Source: Planctomycetota bacterium (GTDB lineage Bacteria; Planctomycetota; Phycisphaerae; WQYP01). Taken from it: a stretch of DNA of 55,059 nt. This document shows, one piece after another, positions 35,550 through 43,116 of this stretch. A program made the position numbers and the translations under genes. How positions within the stretch are numbered: the stretch's first letter is position 1; the number at the start of each line of letters is the position of its first letter. The notes beneath the pieces are model-generated. The model was not told the DNA's origin and ran no database searches. It saw nothing but the letters and a program-made list of their open reading frames with translations. The stretch spans positions 1 to 55,059 of the forward strand of contig JAKBBN010000011.1 of NCBI GenBank assembly GCA_021808485.1, written 5' to 3'.

Positions 35550-36707
35550 CTAATTTGGTTGGCGCACCATGGTCGTTGATTCCCTGAGCACCAGATGGGT
35601 GGGCAGGATTTCGGCCACACGTTCAACCTTGCCGCGAATTTTTTCGATCAGCCTTTCACACGCGGTTACGCCAAGTTCGTAAAGGGGCAGGTGAACCGTG
35701 GTCAGGCTGGGGTTGGCAAAAGCAAGGTGTTGGAGGTCGTCAAAACCGACGATGGAAATATCACGAGGCACCTGATAACCCTGCTGGCTTAGCGCACGGA
35801 TAGCTCCCAGGGCCATTTTATCGTTGCCGCACAGCAAAGCGGTGATGTCCGGATGGCGTGAAATCAAGTCACGGGCGGCGGCGGCGCCTCCTTCATCGGT
35901 GAATCGCCCGTCGGCCATCCATGAATCATCAACGGTTGCGCCAATTTCACCCAGGCGGGATTTATAAACATCCACAACGTCGCGTGCCGTCGGGCTTTCC
36001 GGGGCGGCGTAAATAATGCCGACGGCACGATGGCCGAGCTGCAACAGGCAATTCATCGCCTGATTGGCCCCTAAGCGGTAATCACAATGGACGTAATCAA
36101 GCGGTTGTGGGCCAAAGCGATTATCCACAAGAATCATGGGATATTGCGCACCGGCAAAATCCGCCAGGAAAGTGTGTTTTTCGTTAAATCCAAGGCAAAG
36201 TATGCCGTCCACAAACCGCCGTTCGTAGAGTTCGATATGGCGGCCTTCCTTTATGAACTGCGGCTTGGCCTGCTCGATCATCATTTTATGGCCGAGCTTG
36301 CCGGCGCGGTCGGCAATGCCGCTGATAATTTCGCCGAAGTAAGCATCAGCCAGTGCGTGCCGCAGTGGGGGCAGCATAACTGCTAGAACCTGTGTGTATT
36401 TGCTGGAAAGCCCCTGGGCCAGGCGATTGGGGCGATAACCGAGGCGTTCGATCATTTTCTGGACGCGTACCTGAGTGCCGCGGCTGATGCGGGGATTTTC
36501 ATTAAGCACCATGGATACGGTAGCGACGGAAACACCGGCTTCACGGGCAACATCACGAATATTTACTTTTTCGGGCGGTTTTTCGTCCGGCAGCGGGGAG
36601 TCAAAGCGAATGGTGATATTCTGGTTGGAAGCAGGCAATGAGCCTTGCAGGTCCGCGGATTCCGGCGGCGAGGCGATTTTATTTTTAACTTTTCCTTTGG
36701 ATGCCAT
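35550..36707 (-). CDS. LacI-family transcriptional regulator
   Basis: 385 residues. An unusual 45-residue N-terminal extension, Lys/Ser/Pro-rich, precedes the helix-turn-helix: VNIRDVAREAGVSVATVSMVL (about 49-69) with the LacI hinge GYRPNRLAQGL. The effector domain is periplasmic-binding-protein-like: VDGILCLGF, PMILVDNRFG, VDVYKSRLGEIG, ALLCGNDKMALGAIRAL and DISIVGFDDLQHLAFANPSLTTV. It would bind palindromic operators and respond to a sugar, probably maltose, maltodextrin or a related glucoside given its neighbours. It lies upstream of the GH13 gene on the same strand, and a LacI-type palindrome overlaps its own promoter, which implies autoregulation. Confidence 0.93.
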   Translation of the reverse strand: MASKGKVKNKIASPPESADLQGSLPASNQNITIRFDSPLPDEKPPEKVNIRDVAREAGVSVATVSMVLNENPRISRGTQVRVQKMIERLGYRPNRLAQGLSSKYTQVLAVMLPPLRHALADAYFGEIISGIADRAGKLGHKMMIEQAKPQFIKEGRHIELYERRFVDGILCLGFNEKHTFLADFAGAQYPMILVDNRFGPQPLDYVHCDYRLGANQAMNCLLQLGHRAVGIIYAAPESPTARDVVDVYKSRLGEIGATVDDSWMADGRFTDEGGAAAARDLISRHPDITALLCGNDKMALGAIRALSQQGYQVPRDISIVGFDDLQHLAFANPSLTTVHLPLYELGVTACERLIEKIRGKVERVAEILPTHLVLRESTTMVRQPN

Positions 36708-36791
36708 TTAGCGGTTCCAATCTACTGTCATTGCCTCCCCACCGGCGGCGGGATCGTTTTTCTTGCTGCGAGCGGTATTGGTTAGCAAGAC

Positions 36792-36806
36792 GTTAACCAG
36801 TTTAAC
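36792..36806. promoter_or_regulatory. LacI-type operator O1 (lacI promoter)
   Basis: GTTAACCAGTTTAAC, an imperfect palindrome centred between 36798 and 36799, overlapping the -10 of the presumed lacI promoter. It shares the GTT-AACC core with the sites further upstream. Confidence 0.6.
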
Positions 36807-36826
36807 ATATAATTGAACATTGTCAA
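36799..36826 (-). promoter_or_regulatory. Promoter of lacI
   Basis: On the minus strand TTGACA (36826-36821), 16-base spacer, TAAACT (36804-36799). The -10 lies inside operator O1, so LacI would repress its own gene. The plus-strand PEP-CTERM promoter at 37778 has the same TTGACA-N16-TAAACT layout. Confidence 0.6.
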
Positions 36827-36922
36827 GCCAGTTGGTTTGATTGAATAGATCGATGGCGATTGTGGTGACGTGAAAATGGTAGTTAAAGGCGTCTATCGTG
36901 GTGGATTCCCGTATTTATGAAT

Positions 36923-36940
36923 AAGTAAACCGATTAACTT
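36923..36940. promoter_or_regulatory. LacI-type operator O2
   Basis: AAGTAAACCGATTAACTT, an 18-base imperfect palindrome centred between 36931 and 36932. It ends 5 bases before the -35 of the plus-strand promoter at 36946. Nearly identical to O3. Confidence 0.6.
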
Positions 36941-36945
36941 TTTTC

Positions 36946-36974
36946 TTGACATGAAGCGATTTCCAGATTATTAT
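36946..36974 (+). promoter_or_regulatory. Strong plus-strand promoter of the PEP-CTERM remnant
   Basis: TTGACA (36946-36951), exactly 17 bases, TATTAT (36969-36974). This is the best sigma-70-like match in the region. Operator O2 lies just upstream and a half operator begins at the last base of the -10. Confidence 0.7.
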
Positions 36975-36989
36975 TTAACCGTTTCAGGC
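36974..36989. promoter_or_regulatory. LacI-type half operator next to the -10
   Basis: ATTTAACCGTTTCAGG: the left half matches TTTAACC of the perfect operator O4, the right half is degenerate. It covers the expected transcription start of the promoter at 36946-36974. Confidence 0.4.
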
Positions 36990-36997
36990 TGCGGTCG

Positions 36998-37014
36998 GGC
37001 GATCTGATATCGCC
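36998..37014 (+). other. Leader hairpin 1
   Basis: GGCGAT-CTGAT-ATCGCC, a 6-bp stem with 5-base loop about 17 bases after the expected transcription start at about 36981. Confidence 0.45.
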
Positions 37015-37070
37015 GGCCCGGATTTCTAAAGCTGAATTCTTGCTTAACTGAAACGCGGGCTAAACGAGCG

Positions 37071-37089
37071 GCATATTCATTGAATATGC
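37071..37089 (+). other. Leader hairpin 2
   Basis: GCATATTC-ATT-GAATATGC, a perfect 8-bp stem with 3-base loop in the long leader. No T-run follows, so it is not an intrinsic terminator; it could stabilise the RNA. Confidence 0.5.
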
Positions 37090-37181
37090 GGTCTTTGAGA
37101 GGGTATAGATTATCAATGATTTGTGCCCCAGATGGTAAATGAATTCAAAAAATTGGATTGTCTGGCCAAGGCTTCATTGAA

Positions 37182-37199
37182 AGGTAAACCGGTTAACTT
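37182..37199. promoter_or_regulatory. LacI-type operator O3
   Basis: AGGTAAACCGGTTAACTT with core AACCGGTT, centred between 37190 and 37191. It lies 114 bases before the remnant gene; no clear promoter of its own overlaps it. Spacing to O2 is 259 bases, which would allow DNA looping. Confidence 0.6.
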
Positions 37200-37312
37200 T
37201 ATTGTTTGGCTGCGGTAAACAATATATGCGGCATGGAAGTTGTGAATAATTGCGCCGGGTGTTCCGGCACGATGTTCCAACTTGCTTTTCGGGATTTATG
37301 GGAGAATTCACC

Positions 37313-37594
37313 ATGGTTGACCACTTTCTTTTAAAGCGTTTTGCTGGCGCCAGCTTACGCAGGAACTTGTTGATCGCCGGTTGCGTATCCGCCGCGGCGC
37401 TGTTGAGTGCGGTGCCGAGTCATGCGGGTGTTATTGCGCAAGATTATGCGTCAAATTACACGACATGGGTAAACGGCAGCACCGGCACCGGTACCCAAGG
37501 TTACTCCAGCTGGACGCTGTCAACAAACGCCCTAAATAGCAGTAATGGCGGCTTCTTCCTGGGGTCGGCCCTGCTGTTTGATAAACGCTGTTAA
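37313..37594 (+). pseudogene. Truncated PEP-CTERM protein gene, frameshifted remnant
   Basis: The frame from the ATG at 37313 (GGGAGAA upstream) encodes 93 residues: signal peptide RRNLLIAGCVSAAALLSAVPSHA, then SNYTTWVNGSTGTGTQGYSSWTLSTN..., which resembles the N-terminal part of the intact protein at 37875 (NAGNYTSTSW ... GAWAISTQN). It stops at 37594 without a sorting tail. In another frame, 37596 to about 37650 encodes RGLLLAGGQSVSVL, similar to GALNAGQTFSV of the intact paralogue, so the coding sequence appears to have lost internal sequence and frame. It keeps a strong promoter and operators. It could still make a short secreted peptide. Confidence 0.6.
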
Positions 37595-37777
37595 GCGCGG
37601 ACTTCTGCTGGCCGGAGGGCAATCGGTCAGTGTTTTGCGTCATATGTTGTGATTTACGATAACGGGCGGGTCATGCGGAGATAGTATTCCCGTATTGGAA
37701 TAATATGACATTTTCGCCGTTTTGTTGCATGCGAATAACCCGCTGAACCAATACGCCATAAAAAAAGTAAAAGGTTC

Positions 37778-37805
37778 TTGACAATGATGTTTAACCGGTT
37801 AAACT
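37778..37805 (+). promoter_or_regulatory. Promoter of the PEP-CTERM/amylase/pseudopilin genes
   Basis: TTGACA (37778-37783), 16 bases, TAAACT (37800-37805), with the perfect operator O4 filling the spacer and -10. Transcription would start near 37812, giving a leader of about 60 bases. Confidence 0.7.
37789..37804. promoter_or_regulatory. LacI-type operator O4, perfect palindrome
   Basis: GTTTAACCGGTTAAAC, a perfect 16-base palindrome lying between the -35 and -10 of the promoter at 37778. Its centre carries the CG step typical of LacI-family operators. Binding there would block RNA polymerase. Confidence 0.75.
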
Positions 37806-37874
37806 ATTCTAACGACGCATGTCTGCGTCGAATTTTGTTTTACTGTCCCTCTTTTTTCTCGGAAGGAGAAAACC

Positions 37875-38888
37875 ATGAAACGCTCTGGTTACAAATCCTC
37901 TGCATTCCTCACTGCTTTGGCAATGGCCGTTACCGCCGGAACCGGCCTTTGCATGACGGGTACCGCCGCGGCGTCCATCAACGCTTCGGACAATGCCGGA
38001 AATTACACCAGCACTTCATGGCCAAATGCCGGCTCACCCCCGAATAACGGCACCGGTTTTGGCGCGTGGGCAATCTCCACGCAGAATAACAGTGGTCCTC
38101 CGTACACCGGCACCTATTTCAACACCAACAATGTGGCGATTGCCACGAATTCCGATGCTTGGGGGACATACGCGAATACCGGATCGCCATCAGCCACACC
38201 TCGGGTGGATATGTATCGCGCGTTTTCGGGTGCTTTAAACGCCGGTCAGACATTCAGCGTGGCGCTGGAAAGCTCGGCGGTTGGTTCCTACCCACCCAAT
38301 GGCATGCCTTTCTACGGCTTTAGCCTGGATTCCGCCGCGCCCTCCCTCACGCTGGGATCCGTGTCTGTGATGGTCGGCAATGGCTCCCAGACTTCGGCTG
38401 CCACTTTTAACGATAGCAATGCCCTTTTCACGCTCAGTTTTAACGAACTGGGCGCACCAACCGGCAATACAAGCGCGAATCTGGTCGAATACAACGGGCA
38501 AACTCAAGGATCCAGCGCTTCGGCCGGTTCGTATGTTCTTGAAACGAACATTACTGCCAACGGTGTGACGACCTCATCCCTCAGTGGTTTAACCGACGCT
38601 CAGCTTAACGCGGGTGTGGTCGCCAACGTTACGCTTGGTGCGGGAAATTCCTACAGCCTGACACTGACAACGGCCGGCGCCTCGCCAACGATCCTGGTTC
38701 CGGCGATCAATGGCACGGTGGCTGCCGGTTCAATTAATGGCGCAGACCTGTTTGATCAGAATACCTATCAGGATGGGTTGTTCAATTCGCTGGCAATTAC
38801 CACTGCCACACCGGAGCCGGCTTCACTGGCTTTGATTGGGGTAAGCGGCGCGATGCTGCTGGTGATTCGCCGCCGGAAAACGGCCTGA
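37875..38888 (+). CDS. PEP-CTERM surface protein A
   Basis: 337 residues with GGAAGGAG before the ATG. Signal peptide: SSAFLTALAMAVTAGTGLCM...TAAA. The mature part is rich in Asn, Thr, Ser and Gly with predicted beta-strands (GAWAISTQNN, VSVMVGNGSQTSAATFNDSN, ITANGVTTSSLSGLTDAQL). The tail TPEPASLALIGVSGAMLLV then IRRRKTA is a canonical PEP-CTERM signal: PEP motif, hydrophobic helix, Arg cluster. It should be processed by an exosortase and attached to or released from the outer surface. No known enzyme domain. It is the first gene behind the LacI-operated promoter and shares its N-terminal pattern with the next gene and with the remnant at 37313. Confidence 0.85.
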   Translation: MKRSGYKSSAFLTALAMAVTAGTGLCMTGTAAASINASDNAGNYTSTSWPNAGSPPNNGTGFGAWAISTQNNSGPPYTGTYFNTNNVAIATNSDAWGTYANTGSPSATPRVDMYRAFSGALNAGQTFSVALESSAVGSYPPNGMPFYGFSLDSAAPSLTLGSVSVMVGNGSQTSAATFNDSNALFTLSFNELGAPTGNTSANLVEYNGQTQGSSASAGSYVLETNITANGVTTSSLSGLTDAQLNAGVVANVTLGAGNSYSLTLTTAGASPTILVPAINGTVAAGSINGADLFDQNTYQDGLFNSLAITTATPEPASLALIGVSGAMLLVIRRRKTA

Positions 38889-38961
38889 TCCGTACGGATA
38901 TTGTCGGCAGTTATCGGCTCGTTGAAAAAGGCGTTTACTTTTGAAAACCAGGAGAGAAGTC

Positions 38962-39975
38962 ATGGTGGTTGGAACAAAAGTGTTCGCCCTTGAATCTTGC
39001 GAGCATCGCTGCGACGCAATCATGGTGTTGATGCGCGGCGGGCTGATGGCTGTGATTGCTTCACTTGGTACGCTGGGGGTTCACAGCGCCGCACAGGGCG
39101 CTGTGAACCTTTCGGATAATGCATCAGCGACGGCTTATGCGGGGGGAGCGTGGCCGAACCAAAGCAACGGTAGCGTCAACGGAGCGACAGGGCTTGGACC
39201 GTGGTATCAGGGGCCGGCCGGTTCAGGCGTCAATCAGGCCGCGACATGGGGTTTTTTCACCGGACCTTCGGCGAACATTTACGGAATAACCGCAGCCGAC
39301 ACCATTGATACCAATGGTCAATCCTGGGGAATATACGCGGATAACGGCACCGGATCCGATGCGGCGGTTCCGGCGGCATATCGGGGCTTTACGGCGATAA
39401 GCGCGGCAAACGGCAATACCAGCACTTTTAGTTTGAGCATGGTGACCGGCGCGATGAGCAATCCGGGGCAGGAGGGGTTTGAATTGCAGAGCTATAACCC
39501 TTCCACGGGTTACGCCACGCCGATATTCCAAGTTGCCGCTGCCGGCAGCGGCAATTATTACAGCTTGAGTTATGGCGGATACACCGCGGCGAATCCCGGT
39601 TTTACCAACTCCATGAATACATCAATTAAATCGGTAAACGACGGCACGGGCACCGGAAACGACGGAAGCGGCATTACCGTGGCATTTACCTTGGAAAGCC
39701 CCACAACATTTCAAGTAACGCTTACGCCGATGAACCCGGCGCAGGGCGCTGCCTACAGCACGGGCACGCTGACGGGTCTTAACAGTCTGCCGGTGAATCA
39801 ACTGATGGTTTACAACGACAATGCGGGCCTGGCCTCGCAGTACGATTATTTCAACAGTCTGCAGATCACCGAACCGAATCCGACGCCGGAGCCTGCATCA
39901 TTGACGATGATCGCCACGGCCGGCGGCCTGTTGCTGCTGGCGGGCAAACGCAAGCGAGAGGGCGGACATCGCTGA
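38962..39975 (+). CDS. PEP-CTERM surface protein B
   Basis: 337 residues from the ATG at 38962 (AGGAG 8 bases upstream); a TTG at 38941 is in frame. Signal peptide: IMVLMRGGLMAVIASLGTLGVHSAA. The mature region resembles protein A in opening (NLSDNASATAYAGGAWPNQ) and in having a glycine-rich YQGPAGSG turn, then WGIYADNGTG (compare WGTYANTGS in A). The two are paralogues with low identity. Tail: TPEPASLTMIATAGGLLLLA then GKRKREGG. Likely the same fate as protein A. It lies 73 bases after gene A on the same strand; no promoter or terminator is visible between them. No enzymatic motif can be seen. Confidence 0.85.
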   Translation: MVVGTKVFALESCEHRCDAIMVLMRGGLMAVIASLGTLGVHSAAQGAVNLSDNASATAYAGGAWPNQSNGSVNGATGLGPWYQGPAGSGVNQAATWGFFTGPSANIYGITAADTIDTNGQSWGIYADNGTGSDAAVPAAYRGFTAISAANGNTSTFSLSMVTGAMSNPGQEGFELQSYNPSTGYATPIFQVAAAGSGNYYSLSYGGYTAANPGFTNSMNTSIKSVNDGTGTGNDGSGITVAFTLESPTTFQVTLTPMNPAQGAAYSTGTLTGLNSLPVNQLMVYNDNAGLASQYDYFNSLQITEPNPTPEPASLTMIATAGGLLLLAGKRKREGGHR

Positions 39976-40092
39976 CGAATTAACCGTATCTCTTCGGCGG
40001 GGCGAGATAATGGTGCACCGCCGACAGCGTGGAAGAGGGAAGTATTCATCCGATCGCGCTGCAACTGCGATCCAATCAGGAAACTGAGTCAG

Positions 40093-43000
40093 ATGAAGCG
40101 AGTGAATGCACAAATCGGCGGATGCAAAAGGCACGGGCGGTCCCTGCTGCCTGCGGCCATGGCGGCAGCGGCCGCACTGGCGTGGGGCGGAAATGCCGGC
40201 GCGGCGAATTATGGCGCGTTTTCTCCGTCGGCCATGCTGGATTATTTCGGCGGCGGCTGGGTGAATATTACGAACCGTATGCCCGATATCTTCGGCGCCG
40301 GTTATGGCTCCTTGCTTACGCCGCCTCCGGCGCGTGCGGATTCCGGAAACAGTTCGGTCGGCTATGACGTTTACAACCGTTTTGATCTTGGTTCAGCCAA
40401 TGATCCAACGGCCTATGGAACGCTACAGGGTTATGAAAACCTGATCGCGGCAACCCATCAGATGGGGGGGTATTTTTATACGGATTATTCCATGGGGCAC
40501 AACGGCTTTTCAAATTCCGCGACGGCGGGGTTTGTGCAGGCGGGGGCATATCCGGGCATGGTGGTGCAAACGCCCACCGCCGTGGATGGGGATTTTAACA
40601 GTGCGTATGCATCCAATGTGGAAGAGGCCCGGCTGGCCGGATTGATTAACATAAATTTCACAACGAACAATCAGTATATCCGTAATCCAACCACGGCCGG
40701 GAATCCCGCCAATATTCCCGCGGGAACAACGCCGGCCTACGGCCGCCTCGCCAATGTGCCTATGCCGATGAACCAGCAGTTTTATCCCCAGGCCGGCAAT
40801 CATCCGATTTTCGTGTATAACCCGCTGACGGGTCAGTCGAATATACAGATCAATTCCTTTAATGCCGCCAATGCGAGTTCCGGTTCGCCCACGGTAGAAA
40901 ACGTTACCGGCTACATGATGCGGAATATTCAATGGCTCGTGCAAACGCTGGGGGTGGACGGCTTTCGCCTGGATGCGGTGAAGAACATGGAGTGGCAGGT
41001 CGCGCTGCCTTATTTTGACCAAGCTGTCTACCGGGCGTCGCCGCGGACTTATTTAAACGGTGTGCAGGAGCCGATTTCGGCCTTCTCCGAATATTACGAT
41101 TCCAATATTCCCGGTGCGTCGAACCCGTTTCAGGATTCCACGGTTCAGGTGATTCAGAAGAGCGGCCTGAATGCGGATGGCTCCCTGGTGGACTATGGCA
41201 ACAATGGGACGGTGCAGCCGAATCGTGATGCGCTTGATTTTCCGTTGTTCTTTGCGATGCAGAACAATTTGACCTCCAACGGCTATACCAACAGCTGGTA
41301 CAACGTGGTGAATGCCGCGCTGGATTCATATGACAGCAATCCGCATGATGGGCTGATCGGCGTGAAATTTGTGCAAAGCCAGGATAACGGCGCTCCTTAC
41401 CTGAGCAACGTGGCATATGCCTATACGCTGATGATGCCCGGACAGGTGATTGTCTATTACAACGGCAACACCACTTCCTTTGACAACGGCACGCAAACCT
41501 TTCCGCAGAACGGCCGCGGCGACGCGCTCGGCGGCGTGTACGGCAATATTCTGGCCGATAATTCGCGGAATGTTTACAACGCGGCGTCCTCCACCATGGG
41601 TGAAACGCTTGATAATCAGGTGTCCGGGCTGGTGGATATTCGAAACCGCTATGCATACGGCAATTACACGCAGCGCTATCTGAGTCAGAATAACTTTGCG
41701 TTTGAACGCGATGACTCGGCCGTTGTGCTGCTGAATAATCAGACCGGCGGCGGCAATCTTTCCACGACAATTCAGACGGATTTTAATCCTCACAATGTGC
41801 CGTATCTGGTGGATGTTACGGGAAATGCCGCCGCGGCCGGGCTGCCGCAGGTGGTGGCGGTCAATTCCAACGGTACGATTGATGTGACGTTTTCGAACAA
41901 TAACTCCAACGGGATGGGATATTTGATTTACGGCCCGCCGACGCCCATCGGCACGCTGAATTTATCAAACGTCGCAGGACAGATGGGCAACAATGCCCCC
42001 ACTGCCAATGACCCGAATATCACATTTGATAACGGAAATAACACGGTCAGCAATATCGCCGTGATCAAGGCCGCACAGTTCACCGTAAGCCTGCAGACGC
42101 AAAAAGTTTATTTGCTGGGCAGCAGCAGTCTTTTCGATTACAACGCCGGCGGCGATAACGCTCTGTTAAAAATCGACGGCGGCACGCAGATCGACGGTCA
42201 AACGTTTGTGAGTACAACGCCCAACACTGTCGCCTACGGTTATATCCCTTTTCAGCAGTCCAGCCCGTTGGTGGGCGGCGGTACGGGTCTTTACACGGAA
42301 ACCATCAATACGGCGGACCTGTCGCAAGGATACCATTATCTGGAAGCCATCGCGTTTAGAGCACGGCCGGGCGGCGGCCCGCCGGTGTACACGGATTGGA
42401 CGCAAACCATTTATGTTGATACTTCGGCGCCGGTTTCCGCCATTCAAAGCTTTAACCCGATTACACCGGGCGTTAATCAGGATCGCACGCTGGTCGTGAA
42501 ATCAATGGATGGGCTGGCGAATAATGTGCATGTGCTGTGGGACCTGCCTGCCGCGGATACAAACAGCCAGATCCTGTCCATGATCGGCAATGCGAACCAG
42601 ACCGTACAGACGGATACAAATCTCTGGACAATAAATGAAGACGGCCTTACCAGCGGCAATCATGTGGCCACGGTGGTCACGTACAAACCGGACGGAACAT
42701 ACAATATTCAACGGTTTGCGGGATTGTACACTTCCACCATTTATGGTGCGGGGCTGGGAGACTTGAATTTTGACGGTCTTTACAACACCGCTGATGTGGC
42801 GGCCTTCGCCACCCTGATGGCCGCCAACAATACGCTGTTCAATCCGGCGGCGGATTTTGACCATGACGGCATCATCAATCGCACGGATTTGATTGACTTC
42901 GGCGCCAAGCTTTCCGCGGTCGGGGCCGACAGCCAGACAATGCAGGCATATGACGCATTGCTGGCGCAGTATCCGGCTTCAACTTCGGCCGCGGCTACGC

Positions 43001-43098
43001 CGGAGCCGGCGGCGATCGTTTTGCTGGCGGCCGGCATTTTCCCGTTGCTGCTGCTGCGGAGGCGGTTTGCGGCGGAACGAGCACGATCCAGATCATGA
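40093..43098 (+). CDS. Secreted GH13-like amylase with dockerin-like module and PEP-CTERM tail
   Basis: 1001 residues. Signal peptide near residues 15-38. The GH13 barrel spans roughly 45-560: YFYTDYSMGHNG (region I), VDGFRLDAVKNM with the nucleophile Asp near 294, ISAFSEYYD with the acid/base Glu near 333, and FVQSQDNGAP with the third Asp near 431, where Gln replaces the usual His of the HD pair. Beta-sandwich regions follow. A dockerin-type pair of calcium loops occurs at about 888-950: GDLNFDGLYNTADVAAF and ADFDHDGIINRTDLIDF. The tail TPEPAAIVLLAAGIFPLLLL then RRRFAAERARSRS is a PEP-CTERM signal. It should be a cell-surface alpha-glucan enzyme. It follows gene B by 117 bases. Confidence 0.88.
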   Translation: MKRVNAQIGGCKRHGRSLLPAAMAAAAALAWGGNAGAANYGAFSPSAMLDYFGGGWVNITNRMPDIFGAGYGSLLTPPPARADSGNSSVGYDVYNRFDLGSANDPTAYGTLQGYENLIAATHQMGGYFYTDYSMGHNGFSNSATAGFVQAGAYPGMVVQTPTAVDGDFNSAYASNVEEARLAGLININFTTNNQYIRNPTTAGNPANIPAGTTPAYGRLANVPMPMNQQFYPQAGNHPIFVYNPLTGQSNIQINSFNAANASSGSPTVENVTGYMMRNIQWLVQTLGVDGFRLDAVKNMEWQVALPYFDQAVYRASPRTYLNGVQEPISAFSEYYDSNIPGASNPFQDSTVQVIQKSGLNADGSLVDYGNNGTVQPNRDALDFPLFFAMQNNLTSNGYTNSWYNVVNAALDSYDSNPHDGLIGVKFVQSQDNGAPYLSNVAYAYTLMMPGQVIVYYNGNTTSFDNGTQTFPQNGRGDALGGVYGNILADNSRNVYNAASSTMGETLDNQVSGLVDIRNRYAYGNYTQRYLSQNNFAFERDDSAVVLLNNQTGGGNLSTTIQTDFNPHNVPYLVDVTGNAAAAGLPQVVAVNSNGTIDVTFSNNNSNGMGYLIYGPPTPIGTLNLSNVAGQMGNNAPTANDPNITFDNGNNTVSNIAVIKAAQFTVSLQTQKVYLLGSSSLFDYNAGGDNALLKIDGGTQIDGQTFVSTTPNTVAYGYIPFQQSSPLVGGGTGLYTETINTADLSQGYHYLEAIAFRARPGGGPPVYTDWTQTIYVDTSAPVSAIQSFNPITPGVNQDRTLVVKSMDGLANNVHVLWDLPAADTNSQILSMIGNANQTVQTDTNLWTINEDGLTSGNHVATVVTYKPDGTYNIQRFAGLYTSTIYGAGLGDLNFDGLYNTADVAAFATLMAANNTLFNPAADFDHDGIINRTDLIDFGAKLSAVGADSQTMQAYDALLAQYPASTSAAATPEPAAIVLLAAGIFPLLLLRRRFAAERARSRS

Positions 43099-43116
43099 GT
43101 TTAAGGAGTATACGCC

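Larger units (their letters stand above)
36708..37312. other. Divergent regulatory region with LacI-type operators and hairpin leader
   Basis: About 600 bases without a gene, clearly AT-richer than the flanks. It holds the lacI promoter and its operator, a second operator, a strong plus-strand promoter, a leader with two perfect hairpins and a third operator (each listed separately). The plus-strand leader from about 36981 to 37312 is over 300 bases long, unusual for a simple mRNA leader, so a small RNA or attenuation role is possible. Confidence 0.6.

Noticed and set aside
40904..41770. 288-codon frame opposite the surface amylase gene
   Set aside because: Composition (Arg/Ser/Cys/His-rich) and lack of motifs show it is a shadow of the GH13 frame.
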